A stretch of 64,000 bases of DNA from Lumnitzera littorea (lineage: Eukaryota; Streptophyta; Magnoliopsida; Myrtales; Combretaceae). The first letter of the stretch is position 1. Each line of letters starts with the position of its first letter. Below the pieces are notes generated by a model, which was given only the letters and a program-made list of their open reading frames with translations, searched no databases and was not told the DNA's origin. Position numbers and translations under genes: made by a program. This document shows positions 36,421 to 48,113 of the stretch, one piece after another. The stretch spans positions 66,664,308-66,728,307 of the forward strand of contig JAMXBB010000011.1 in assembly GCA_024138015.1 (NCBI GenBank), read 5' to 3'.

Positions 36421-37599
36421 TTTTTTGTATGAATACCTATCACATAATAATCAGCAAGTACATTCTATATATATAAATGAGTTTAACTTAGACTTTTACA
36501 GCAGGCATCTATATATATAAATGAGTTTAACTTGACAAAGTCCAAGTAAAACAAAACTAAAACAAATTAAAAAATTACCTCCACTTTAATCTTGGATAGG
36601 CAACTCCAAACTCTATCACATTTTGCCCAAGATAAAGTGTAAGGAACCCTTTTGTAACCCTCAAGAGGATTACTAAACCCTTGAAACTTAGTAAATAGCT
36701 ACTTGAGAGAATGGCGAGGGAGTTTTTATAGACTTGTGTAATCTTATGGTATGAACTGAGAAGTATGGTAAAATCGTAGGAGCTGTATAACTCATTTTGA
36801 TATTTTTTAAATATTAGATAAGCTGGAGTAGAGGATTGGATCCTTAGCACAGGGTGTTAGAAAAGTAGATTGACTCATAAGGAGGAACCATCATAATTGG
36901 TTGCAACAGTCATTTTGTTTATTTCTTCTCTGTTTTAGTTAATTTCTTCTTAGTGAATCATTATTGAACCCCAATTTTCTATGCAACAGTCATTTTGTTT
37001 ATTTAATTAATGATATATATTATTATGATCTAATTACACTGTATATTATAATCTTTGAATTAATATTTACCCAAGTTATTAATTTAATGTTAGATTTCAC
37101 CTTAGAGATTGCAAGATCTTATTGTGAATAGATTCGTATGATTAGAAAGAGCTGAAGTAGACTAAGCATTCGGCTACTTGGTTTCTCCGATAGAATTCAA
37201 TAACTTGATACGATTTTGATATATTCTATTGCAAAAGCAATTTAGGTAAAGTATAATTGAGATTAGGAGTTAATTTGAGGAGTGATTCCAATTGACTCAA
37301 ATAAGGGATTCTCATGGTCTATTGAGTAATTAAGATAGATTGTTGCATAGTGTTAGCTAGTAAACAGTAGATTTACTAAAGTTAATGTTTTCTTTAATAA
37401 TGTTGTATATATTCTTTTATTTTAATTCATTTTGTTTTATTAGTTTTAGTTTATGTTAATTGGGGGTAGTTTAACGGTTAGGGTTTTTAATTGATTAATT
37501 GAGTTTAATTGTTAAGTTAGATAATTGGAAGAATAGGGAAAACTACTAGTAGTTTAAGTAATTTAATCTAACTATATAAAAGTCTCTGAAGGATAAACC

Positions 37600-38060
37600 T
37601 CTAAACTCAAATCTGCCTTGTTATTAGATTATAATCCTCCAATCAAAGTGTTAGGCCAAACACAAACCCTTCAATAAGGATAGCTGGAATGTCCTTTCGA
37701 CATCCTTAATCGAACTAAGTAACGGGACATCAGGTCCCAACAACATTAGGGACAGTGGTTTGAAAGTAGTCTTAGGTTAAGGGTATTTTCTATTGTACAA
37801 ACCTCAATTTGGCTTTGATTTGTAAGTGTATAGCATTAAACTCCTCAAACTGGATGAGAGCAAGCACAATTTCTCCAATCTTACAATGAATTGGATAACG
37901 TCAGTGTAATGCCACTTGCCTACCCATGCATTTAGATTTAACTAACTTGATTGAAAACCTTGTTTGTTTTGGCCGCATACTTCTATCTTTATCCCACTTT
38001 CTACTAAATTTATTGCTTATTCCCCTGTAAATTGTTTTGCAAGTCCAAACTAGAATGCAT
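37600..38060 (+). repeat. Fragment (copy D) of the LTR-like unit family
   Basis: It aligns with 47240-47660 of copy A: GTGTTAGGCCAAA, then TAAGGATAGCT, then TTAATCGAACTAAGT, then CTCCTCAA followed by a C/T-rich ending, in the same order and orientation. Only this internal part is present. Confidence 0.6.
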
Positions 38061-38929
38061 ACTTTACCCAATGCTAGAATAATAGGAATGGGGCTAGGGA
38101 GTGAGGATCAAGAATGCTTGGCAAGACTTCTATTTTCCATTGTCAATTGTTGTAACTTTTTGAGAAAACTAATTATCTCTCCCTTAGTGGTCCACTACTT
38201 TTCAACCCTTGGTCTGTAATGTCTTTAACTTAAATGTATGGTCTTAAAAGTCTCTTTTGAAAATGTAGCTTTTCATGTAAGTGTACTACTTATAATTACG
38301 ATTATAAAAGTCTTTAGTGAAAAGTATTTGGAAAGATTATACAATAGGTTTTACAACTAAAGGTACCAAATTAGATTCTTCAAAGCATATGAGTCAAGTA
38401 CATTATGTGTGTACTAAATCTACGAAAAAAGTTGTGAGACTAGTTTTTACCTTAATATAGTTCAGACAACAAAATTGTTGTGACTCTATCTATTTAGGGC
38501 TTAACAAAAGAAAAGTCAAAACACACACAATAAACGTTTTTGTTTGCGATAACTACAAAGACTTCTTACATTGTTGCCTGTTACCGGCAATTTCATTAAG
38601 ACGGAGTGCATTCAATTTTATATTCCCAGCAACTTTAAAGACATAATGTGAAATCATATGTCACTAACTTAACAGGATATGCAATACGTGACTTCTACCA
38701 AAATCGAGTTGAAACATCAATTGGGCATCCGTAGTGCAACATAAGTACGATTCCGTTAGAGAGTAACCACAAAGTACAAAAAGCACGAAAAACAATGTAA
38801 CAGTACTGTTGCAATCTTCAACTGCTAGAACTGATGTAAAATAATTTGCTATTTTTATCTCTTTTTTAATTTTTATTTTTTTTTTCCTCTTTCTGGGTGC
38901 TAAAAATAAAACCTTAGTGGGAGCCTCTT

Positions 38930-39185
38930 AAATCGACAAAGGCTGGCCAAACTATTAAAAAAAAAAAAATTGGAAATGGATGAAATTGAGATAGTGGAAG
39001 TTGTCATGAATGGACAAGCAAGCAAACTTAAAGAACTTTTGGTAGACAAGATGGTTAGGGGCATCTTGAATCAATGGGGTTAGTTGAACTTTGAGAAATT
39101 GACTTGTTGAAAGAAGGGCGGTAGGAGTCGTCCTCAATGGACAGGGCTAGCTAAACTCAAAGAATTCCACCTATAAAATGGTGCT
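38930..39185. repeat. Degenerate ~63-bp tandem array
   Basis: Related units start at about 38933, 39002, 39064 and 39130. Each has an AATGGAC/AATGGGG-like core followed by a GCTAGCTAAACT-like part and an AAAGAA/GAGAA end. Divergence is strong, so this is an old array. Confidence 0.4.
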
Positions 39186-41329
39186 TCCCCTGCATTGGTG
39201 GTCTTAAGGATTTGTAAAGTGACATCATGCATAAAGAAGCCATCCGTACGAAAAGGTTCTCAATAAATCAAGTTAAAACTTAGAATCCTGATCCCATTAC
39301 TGACCGGTTTCACATATTGTAAAGAAATGGTGTTTCTTAATAGTTGCCTTTATGTGACTCATTCTTTAGCTAAAATGCTGGGGAAGAGTCTTGGGGAAGT
39401 CATGCATCCAGACCTTAGTGGGTCTAACATAATCGTTTTTTAATCTCTTCTCTTGGTGCATGAGCATAATATTCTTTGTTTGAATGCCAATATTCATTTG
39501 ACCACCCCCTACCTTCAGACCTTTGGTGAGCTTTATGGAAAAATTTTGGATTCCTATTAGTAGCTCGATCGAGTATATCTTTAGACATCTTCTTGTAATG
39601 AACTGCATTTATCGTTAGGATTTCTCATTCTTTCAAGATCCTTCCAATTTTTTGGGTGACGTTTGTCTTCTACCTTATATGAGCATTGTTGGTCCTAGTG
39701 ACCAATCAAGAAAAAAAAGGAAAAGGGAGAGTGAGAAAGGGGAAAGAATTGATTGTTACTTTCATGTTTAACTTTTAACTATAAGTCCCACTTCTTGATG
39801 TTCAAAATTGACCATATAACACTGAACTTGTTCTTACTATCCAACGTATCGAAAATGTAACAAATATAGATAAAAAATTAGAGTGCGAAAGCCTAATTTC
39901 AATTTTCTAATATGATCTTTCTATTTATTTTTTACTTTAAACGCAATTTCCTTAGTCCTTCAGTACTTGAATATGCTTCTAATTAGATTTTCATGTGTCA
40001 ATGCAAAATAACAACCAACATATAAGTATAATATTGAAAAATAAAAAGATAAGGGATCAAACAATTGTGCAACCAATTATGATGGTTCCTCCTTATGAGT
40101 CAATCTACTTTTCTAACATCCTGTGCCAAGGATCTAATCCACTACTCCAGCTTATCTAATATTTAAAAAATATCAAAATGAGATATACAGCTCCTACGAT
40201 TTTACCATACTTCTCAGTTCATACCATAAGATTACACAAGTCTATAAAAACTCCCTCGCCATTCTCTCAAGTAGCTATTTACTAAGTTTCAAGGGTTTAG
40301 TAATCCTCTTGAGGGTTACAAAAGGGTTCCTTACACTTTATCTTGAGTTCTCAATCCAAAACAATAAATCAAATGCTTTAACTCATATATCTTTTTCAAA
40401 AAAATTTGTCAAGTATTGTTCTTTTGTCCCTTTTTTATTCTTTTCGTCTTCTTGTGTGTTTTGTTCTTAAGTCTTCAATCTCTAAATAGACTTCCAATCC
40501 AACATTTAAATGTTATATTTTTTGTAATTACCATTATCTAGCCGTTGTCTTTAAAATCTTGTAATTCTTCATTCAATTCTATCTTCAAATCTTCTTAGCT
40601 ATCAATTATATATGTAATTTATTCTTTCTTCTTTTGTTTCTTCTAGAAAAATGTTCTTTCTTTCCTTCCAGTAATTCTTTGATTTGATTCGTGCTTGATT
40701 ATTTGAATTTCATTTTGTTAGTCCTAACTGATCAAATATATTACCCAAATATGTATGTTCCTCAATGCTAGTCATGACCCATAATTCCATAATTAATTTA
40801 TCTTTTGTTCATTCTAATAGGTAGCTTCTAATTTAATTTGCTATAGAGTAAATATTACTTCTCAGTTCGCCTATCTTTTATTGCTATTAGGCTTTTGATC
40901 ATTTCTTTACTTTGCATCTAGCTTCTAAACTTTTCTTATACCTTAACTTATTGTGTACTTTAAAGCTTCTAGTTCAATCTTATTACTACATTGCTTCTAA
41001 AGGTTCTACGTGATACATGTTCTAAGCTTTCTTTCGGTCCCAATAATTCTTTTAAGTTTCATAAAGATAGTCTTTTCTACATACTTAACAACTTGATCGG
41101 TAATACTAAGCATATTATCATGGAAACGCCTTTTATGGAGGTTCTAGCATGCATACACTCAAGTTCCCTAAGAATTAGGTGGTTAGTCAAGTTAACAAAA
41201 TAATCCTTATTATAAGAAGTACTAAAGTATATTAGAAACTAAATAAATTTTTTCTTATGTCTTTCATAGTTATATTTTGACGAAAAAAAGTGAGGTTAGA
41301 ATACAATAGGTCAAAAACTTATATGGAGA

Positions 41330-43190
41330 TGGTGGGGTTAGTTAATGACCAATTTGATGTCAACAACTACATAAGACATCTATTTTGCTTACAAGCAAAT
41401 GAGAATTAAGCTAAAGGAAGCCTTTGATGAGTTAATGATTCTTTGCAATAAATAACTCATCAAAGTTGTATTTCTTTTATCAAATAAGATCTCCTACTTA
41501 GAAATTTCTTTGGTATATTTTCTTGTTAAATACTCTCATACGTCTTCCTTTGTAGCATTATCGTGATATAATGTTGCAAACTTCTCTTCATCGATGAGGT
41601 TTAATTGATCAAGTCTCTTCTTTGCTCATTCAACTTCATTTAGTTGTGTTCTACCAAAATCCTAAGGGTAGGTATCTCAACTTCAATTCAAAGCATCACT
41701 TCGATCCCATATACTAGGGAGTAAGGGGTAGCTCGTTCAAACTTCAATAGATGATTAGTATGGCTCTTAGGAAAATGGAATAATTTTGTACCAATTTTTG
41801 TATGTGATCATTACCTTTTAAATTATTCACTTAATGGTTTTATTAGTTGCCACAACTACCCTTTTGATCTAAAGGTGATACAATAATAAGGTCTCATGAA
41901 CTTTAGTCACTAACCCATTGTTAAGTTCCTCCTTTTATCGATCGTAATAAATTACAACGCCCCATAGTGGGCTATGATATTTCTTTTGAGTAATCTAACA
42001 ACACTCCTTTAGCATATGAAGAATCCTCTACCATTTGGTAAAATAATTAATGTTTAGTGAAATGAAACAATGTCCATTTGAAGATTTTGGCATTATTGGC
42101 CCAATCACATCTATTCCCTCACTAAGAACAACTAAGGGGCCATTGAAGTGTCAAGTTCTTTTGATGGTGCATTGATGTTTTATTTCAAAATAAACCTAGC
42201 AATAGTGACATGCTTAATCAATTTTATGACTCTATGGTCATCTAAAAATATCTTATGTGCATAATTTTTCATGCTAGCATATACCCACCCACATCTAGCA
42301 TATAAATGCTTCATGCACTTCCTTTGTAGGATTTTTTATTCTTCCTCATTGACACATGTTAGCAATGTAGTGTCAAATGACCTTTTTAAAGTGTATTTCT
42401 GATAAATAGAAAATGACTAACCAACCTTAACAATGTTTTTTATCCTTATTATTTGCTTCTTTTAAAAATTCACCCATTTGAGGGAAATCCTTGATATCAT
42501 AATACCAAGGTTTCTTATTTTGCACCTTGTCTATAGATCAGTAGGAAGCAAACGTCCTTTCAACCTCAAACTTTAAAGATTGAATTCCTACTTCATTAGA
42601 GGCTTCATCTAAGGATATTAATGTGGCTAATACATTAATAAATTGGTTTTTGTTATAAGGTACATATGTGAAGTAAGTGTTATCAAACTTCTTCATGAAT
42701 CCCTCTAAATGCTTGTAATATGTGATTACTTTGTGATCTAATATGGTATCAACATCAATAGCTATTCAATCCTCATGAAAGGTCGTAATTACCATGAGCA
42801 AACATTGTTTTACATTCTCTCCAGTAAAGAGAATGATTAGGGACAAATCTCAAATGACTTCTAACTCTATGATTTCCATAAGTATGCATGCCCCTTATTT
42901 CACTACTTTGTTTGTATATGGAAGTGCTAATATTGTTGAAACTGGAAAATGTTCACTGGTTAGGGAATCAATATAGCCCAATGCCACATCTATACGAATT
43001 GGCTACACCACATAAATATAATTCCATTTAGGGAGAGACTCTTTACTACCTTGATCTAATCCTTCTCACTTTCTATGAGTATTGTATCTTCATCTAAGAA
43101 TTCCAGTACTAAGGATTATGAATTCACGCTCCATATTATATTCTATCAGATGGAATGCTTACCTTTTCACAAAATTCTAATTCACCTATG
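41330..43190 (-). pseudogene. Ty3/gypsy (Tat-like) RNase H-integrase remnant
   Basis: Reading the minus strand from 43190 downward gives an ordered set of matches to the Tat-type plant gypsy polyprotein. RNase H tail and linker come first (QFINVLATLISLDEA near 42620; KPWYYDIKDFPQMGEFL at 42520-42470). A zinc-binding and integrase core follows (DVIGPIMPKSSNGH near 42115-42075). Then a terminal integrase portion (TPYSLVYGIEVML near 41735-41700; LINTSS-like and KKFLSRRSY to 41490). Stops and frameshifts are frequent. No LTR or primer site could be assigned, so only the 3' half of pol survives. It is separate from the plus-strand gypsy element at 4.2-10.0 kb and of a different type. Confidence 0.75.
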
Positions 43191-43810
43191 CTATGACAAA
43201 TTCCAATAGTATCTTCTACCACTTAAATATTCTTCACATAAGGATTGGTTTACCAAGATATTTTAATGGATCATGTTTAGTAAACATCTCTATTAAGTAG
43301 CATAGCATATATTGGAAAAATTGTGGCATAACTTAAACCAATGCACAATAAGTTATTTATAACTTATGTACTTTTACTCATATATTGAGAATTTCTTACT
43401 TAGGTAGTAAATTAAATGCTCTACCAAATTCCTCACCTTGCCTCAATATGTTCACTATTGATTAAGGGAGGATTGACAAATATAAAATTAAGATGGCTTG
43501 AAATGTTATCCACCAATACATTAATGTGTGGTGTAGTGGGGTGGTGGTTAGGGAGGAATAAAGTGTAAACACAAAATTACCAAATGTTTAAAATATAGGC
43601 ACAACGAAACATTGTGTCTTCATGTACTCTCTCCATATTGTATAACATGTAGATATTAACCCAAATAGTCGAGCAAAATAAAGAAATTTTGTCTAAATAC
43701 CAATTGCAATGGGTGTAGTGATAATATGTTACATCCAATTCAATGCCTGAATACCTAAAGAGGGAAAACAAAAAAAAGCATGTAGGTAAGGAAATTCTAT
43801 TGTTCCATCG
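43190..43810. other. AT-rich intergenic DNA
   Basis: No gene, RNA gene or clear repeat boundary is seen. It probably contains more decayed retroelement sequence linked to the adjacent pol remnant. Confidence 0.3.
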
Positions 43811-44031
43811 GTAACCTTGATTTATGGTAAAGTACTCCCAATTTTAGTAAATCATGCTTATGAATGATAAAACGGAAGCTGTCGACAACTTCTATGAAAA
43901 ACTATCAACTATTGATCACTCACATAAAAACTATAGGCGACCTCATTTTTGCTGCCAATAGTTTTATTTTTATTATCAATGGATATGATTTACTGAAATG
44001 AGAGGTGATTTATCATAAATTAAGGTTGCCC
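43811..44031. repeat. Degenerate foldback (inverted repeat) element
   Basis: Bases 43811-43860 and 43981-44030 are inverted copies: GGTAACCTTGATTTATGGTAAA on the left pairs with the complement of the TTTATCATAAATTAAGGTTGCC end on the right, with several mismatches. A weaker match extends inward. This is the shape of an old MITE. No target duplication seen. Confidence 0.45.
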
Positions 44032-44489
44032 ACAAGTAATGATATAGTAAAAAGCTCCCCGCAGGTGAACTAGCAAATGCATTTTTGTTTCCCCATAAGT
44101 CGGCATAGCAATACGATGGGCAAAAACTTAATATGATAAAAGAATGTCATAGGCAAACCTTGCATAGGCATAACTTAAAGGTGGCTATGTCTACATGGGC
44201 TAGAATAAGTATCAATACAATATAAGAGTAATCAAATTTCAATATGGCATGATATGGGCTTTCATGGTACATAATGACCTATGCATTTACATCATAATTT
44301 GAGTTTTGACTCACAATTCCATCTCCTATATCATAATCATTGTAATCTATGAATATTTTTATCATGTAGCTATGTTTGAACTAATTTAAAACACATATGA
44401 TCAAAATTATATATGATAATTCACAAACCAAAGAGCATGATTACGACTTGGTAAGATTATAGAAGGCTCAAAACCTACTATCATGTTTC

Positions 44490-47400
44490 AAACGGGAAAA
44501 GTCATAACGATCCTGCCGTATAAACTAATCTAAGATAGAAGTCAAACTCACAGCTGCTGTAAGCTCCCAAAATTGAGTTTAGGACAACCGAGCTTAGATT
44601 TAGGACTTTCAGGGAAACTTATTCAATTGAGCCCAAACTTTACGACTAAAATAAAAAAGTTAGTCGAGATATTACAGTATAGTTAGATTTTAGTAATAAT
44701 GACCCGAAATCTTAATTTTGCCCTTAGAAATTGGAATATTTAATAAAGCACTGAAATGTTCGGAACTTCTAAAATTGAACTTAGATTACAACGAGAACTT
44801 ACAGATAAGTTAATTGAGCTATAAAATGAGATAATGTAGTATAATTTACTATATAAAAATACATGTAATTTTACGAGTATACCTGGTATAAATAATAATT
44901 ATATCCGTAAATTAAGCCTAAATTATGTAATTATATATTTATTGTGTTGAATTCATGAAATTAACTTTAGAACATATCCTAAAAATAAAAGATATGCTAG
45001 AAACTTAATTATATGAGTAAAGTTATATATTTCACATGTTATTTATATAGGGTATAAACTTGTATATTAATTAAATAACTAATTCTAACATATAATATCT
45101 ATATTTAAGTAATTATTTAATAAAAGAAAAAGAAAAATTGATCAAATACATTGGAGATTGCAGGACAATGATGCGTGGCAGGAGAATAGGATAGGAATGC
45201 TGATTTAAAAAGCAAATCTACAACATTTGGGCACCTCATGCTTAAGAAAACAAAAAGAAATTAGAAAGAAAAATATAAAATAATTAAAGAAAAATCCCTT
45301 AACCGACTTGGAGGCACTATAAAAAGCTAACACCTTCAGATATGAAAATTTTAGCAGTTTGGAATCAGAAATACTTAGAAAGAAAAATTAGAAAAAATCG
45401 TGGAAAAAAAAAACAAATTTAGAAAAAACAGGAAAAATTAGTGAAAGTGTAGAACCCTAATCTAGAGTAGTTTTGCTGTGAAACCCAATCAACCCCACAT
45501 GGTCCACCCACCGCGCAGGCCGTCCGACAATCGCCCAACCGTCGCCGGCCACCGGAGCACCCAAGAACACCAAGGTCAATTTCCTGCCCTGTTTTTCAAT
45601 AATTTCTAAAAAATAGTAAATCCGTCGAAAAAATTATGAAAAAAAAAATTGTACTTAGGTTATTTTAGATATGCTTTCATGTGATATTTTTATTTTTGAA
45701 AAATTCGTAATATTTAATATACTTTATTAAGAAATCTATAATTCACCCGAATTTATATTTGTGAAATAAATGTATTATATGATGTTGTTTCTAGCTGAAA
45801 ATTTTTGTATAGGATGTGTATGATATATAGGTAATTGCTATGTAGCTCAAATTTTTATTTGAATAATTTTAATATTTATTACATTTTTAGGCCTGAAATT
45901 GAACTTAGGCCTGAAATAGGTTGAAATTATGAATTTAATAGGAAATTATGAAATTAATTGATGAAATGGACATGTACTGATCTATAATAAATAATAATAG
46001 TATTGAGTCAGATTGAAATTAATTTGGTGCTAAAAGAATTATAATTGGATAATTTATCATAATTTAGGGGTAAAATCGTCAATATGAAAATATAGGCAAT
46101 AGGTCAGAAACTTGAAACCAAGTGATAACTGAATTTCCTATATTTTTAGAATCCTATAGAAATTTTCGGGGAATTATTTGGTAACCCAAACTATTTATTA
46201 CGAATTTATTAAGTAAAATAGCTTAAATTACAAGTCGGGTGTATTTGTAATATTAATAGGCTAAAATGAATTAAATAATTAAATAAAAACTATATAAAGG
46301 ATTGCTTATCAGATTGGATTAATGGAGATTTTTATTTTATTTATTAATGTTTTCTAATCGAGATACACTTTAAGTGTATTAGAATTGAATAATACTCATA
46401 TTGTTACAATATAAGGACAAATTAGATAAAATATAATTTAATAATGTAAATTACGTATAATACGATCATTTTTATATAATTATGTATAATTGTATTAAAA
46501 ACTCAAACTACCCGTTAAAAGCCATCTCTAAAAACAGGATTCGTAAAATGTGTCATTAGGTCTATACGAACCCAATGACACTAATTTTGTTGAAATCGGA
46601 CAACCTTAAGTAATTTAGCTCAAGATTATATCATATTCAAGATATACATATTTCGGTAACCTTACCGGAATTAAAACGTGATTAATAAATAAAAAGTACG
46701 TTTCAATGCGATTAAAACGATATATAATACGTAATAGTATATATGATGTACAATATCAATAATTAATAATTTAATTCGATATAGAGTGATAACATAACGG
46801 TATATTATGGAAATAATATATATATATATTTATAACTATTTTAGATAAAACCCTAAAGTTTTCGTAATTATTACGAAAACTGAATTTGGGCCTTTTGTGT
46901 AATTAAGACGTTCCAATACAAAGACGGTTGACAATTCAAGTCAGTAATAGCGAACGTCTAAACAAGTAAGTTGGGGTTTTAGCTTCACTCCTGTTTGGGT
47001 GCTATTTAAAGTATTCGGAGACCCAAGAGTACTTCTGGTTGTGTTTGTAGTTAGATGATTATGCGCATGCTATGTGTGTGAATGATACTCAGTTGTGACA
47101 GGAGTTCAACTCCTTGGTGTGCTGTTCTGTATATTTGCATGGATTCTATATTGTGTGAACTTGTTAGTCACCCTTGATTAACACTAACAGTTATTCGACT
47201 AAAATGTAATTGGACATGCATAATCACCCATTAGGGGAAAACGATTAAGAGTGTTAGGCCAAATACCGACTTCCTTTGATGAGGATAGCTAAAATGGCCC
47301 TTTCCCCATTCTTAGTCGAACTAAGTGATAGGCGAGGAGGTCGCGGAAAGGTTGGGGGCCGTGGTTCGAAGGCAGTCATAGGAGGAGGGTGTTCTCCATT

Positions 47401-48113
47401 GCACAAGCCCAGGTTTGGTCTGACTTGAGTTACGATGAAACTCCTCAATTCGGGTTAGAGCGGATGTAATTTCTCTAACCTCACAGTAGACCAGATAACA
47501 CTGTGCGATGTTTCATTTGAGTGATTGCATTGCATTTCATCATGATTATTAACCTTATTTGTGATTGTATAGTACTCTTCTGACTCCGCCCCACTTACTG
47601 AGTTAGTTGTGCTCACATCCCCACAGACTCATTTGCAGGTGTTGAGTAAAGGCAAGATGTTCAGGTACCACCGTTCCCAGGTTAGTGTACTATTGTGTGG
47701 GAAAGTGAGGATTGAGGAATTAACTGAACCTGAGCTTTTGACTTTGTCTTTAAGTTTTGAGGAAAACTAATTGGGAATTCCTTGGGAGCCTATTAGTTTT
47801 CTAACTTATTATATATAGACCACAAAACCCGTTATTTTTAACAAACTCTGATTGTAAACTTTACCTTTGGATGTGAAATGTTTGTTTAGATACTGTTATG
47901 ATACTAAATAGTAGGTTGTATAGAATAAGTAACTTGTAAAAACTCTACTACATGTTTGGTTAATAACAGGTGTCAGAACAGACGTTTCAAGCTGGTTGAG
48001 TTGTGCACCTTGTATGAACTACGTCTACGATCGAAGCTGTGAGGCCAGCTTCTATCTTAGTTTAGTTTACATGGCGGGACTATTATGACTCTTCTTGTTC
48101 GGGGCGTGACAGT
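44490..48113 (+). mobile_element. LTR-like repeat unit, copy A
   Basis: The most complete copy. It begins near TGTTTCAAACGGG (about 44484) and ends with GGGGCGTGACA at 48113, so the ends are TG..CA. The first ~90 bases (CATAACGATCCTGCCG, AAGATAGAAG, CACAGCTG) are an inverted version of the last ~90 (AGCTGTGAGG, CTTCTATCTTAG, GGCGGGACTATTATG). Inside are a TATA-like box at 45318-45325, a GC-rich island at 45480-45600, and the shared block at 47240-47660. No transposase or retroelement protein is visible. A very long solo LTR or a non-autonomous element with terminal inverted repeats are both possible. Confidence 0.6.

Larger units (their letters stand above)
36628..40345. mobile_element. 3.7-kb segment bounded by a 278-bp inverted repeat
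   Basis: Bases 36628-36905 and 40068-40345 are inverted copies with five mismatches in 278 positions by my count. They enclose 3.16 kb with no recognisable coding sequence. The interior holds a fragment of the LTR-like family (37600-38060) and a degenerate tandem array (38930-39185). Read on the plus strand, the right arm contains CTATAAAAACTCCC, so the arms could also be two oppositely oriented pieces of an LTR. I found no target-site duplication outside the arms. Either a non-autonomous DNA transposon with long terminal repeats or two inverted repeat copies would fit. Confidence 0.6.
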
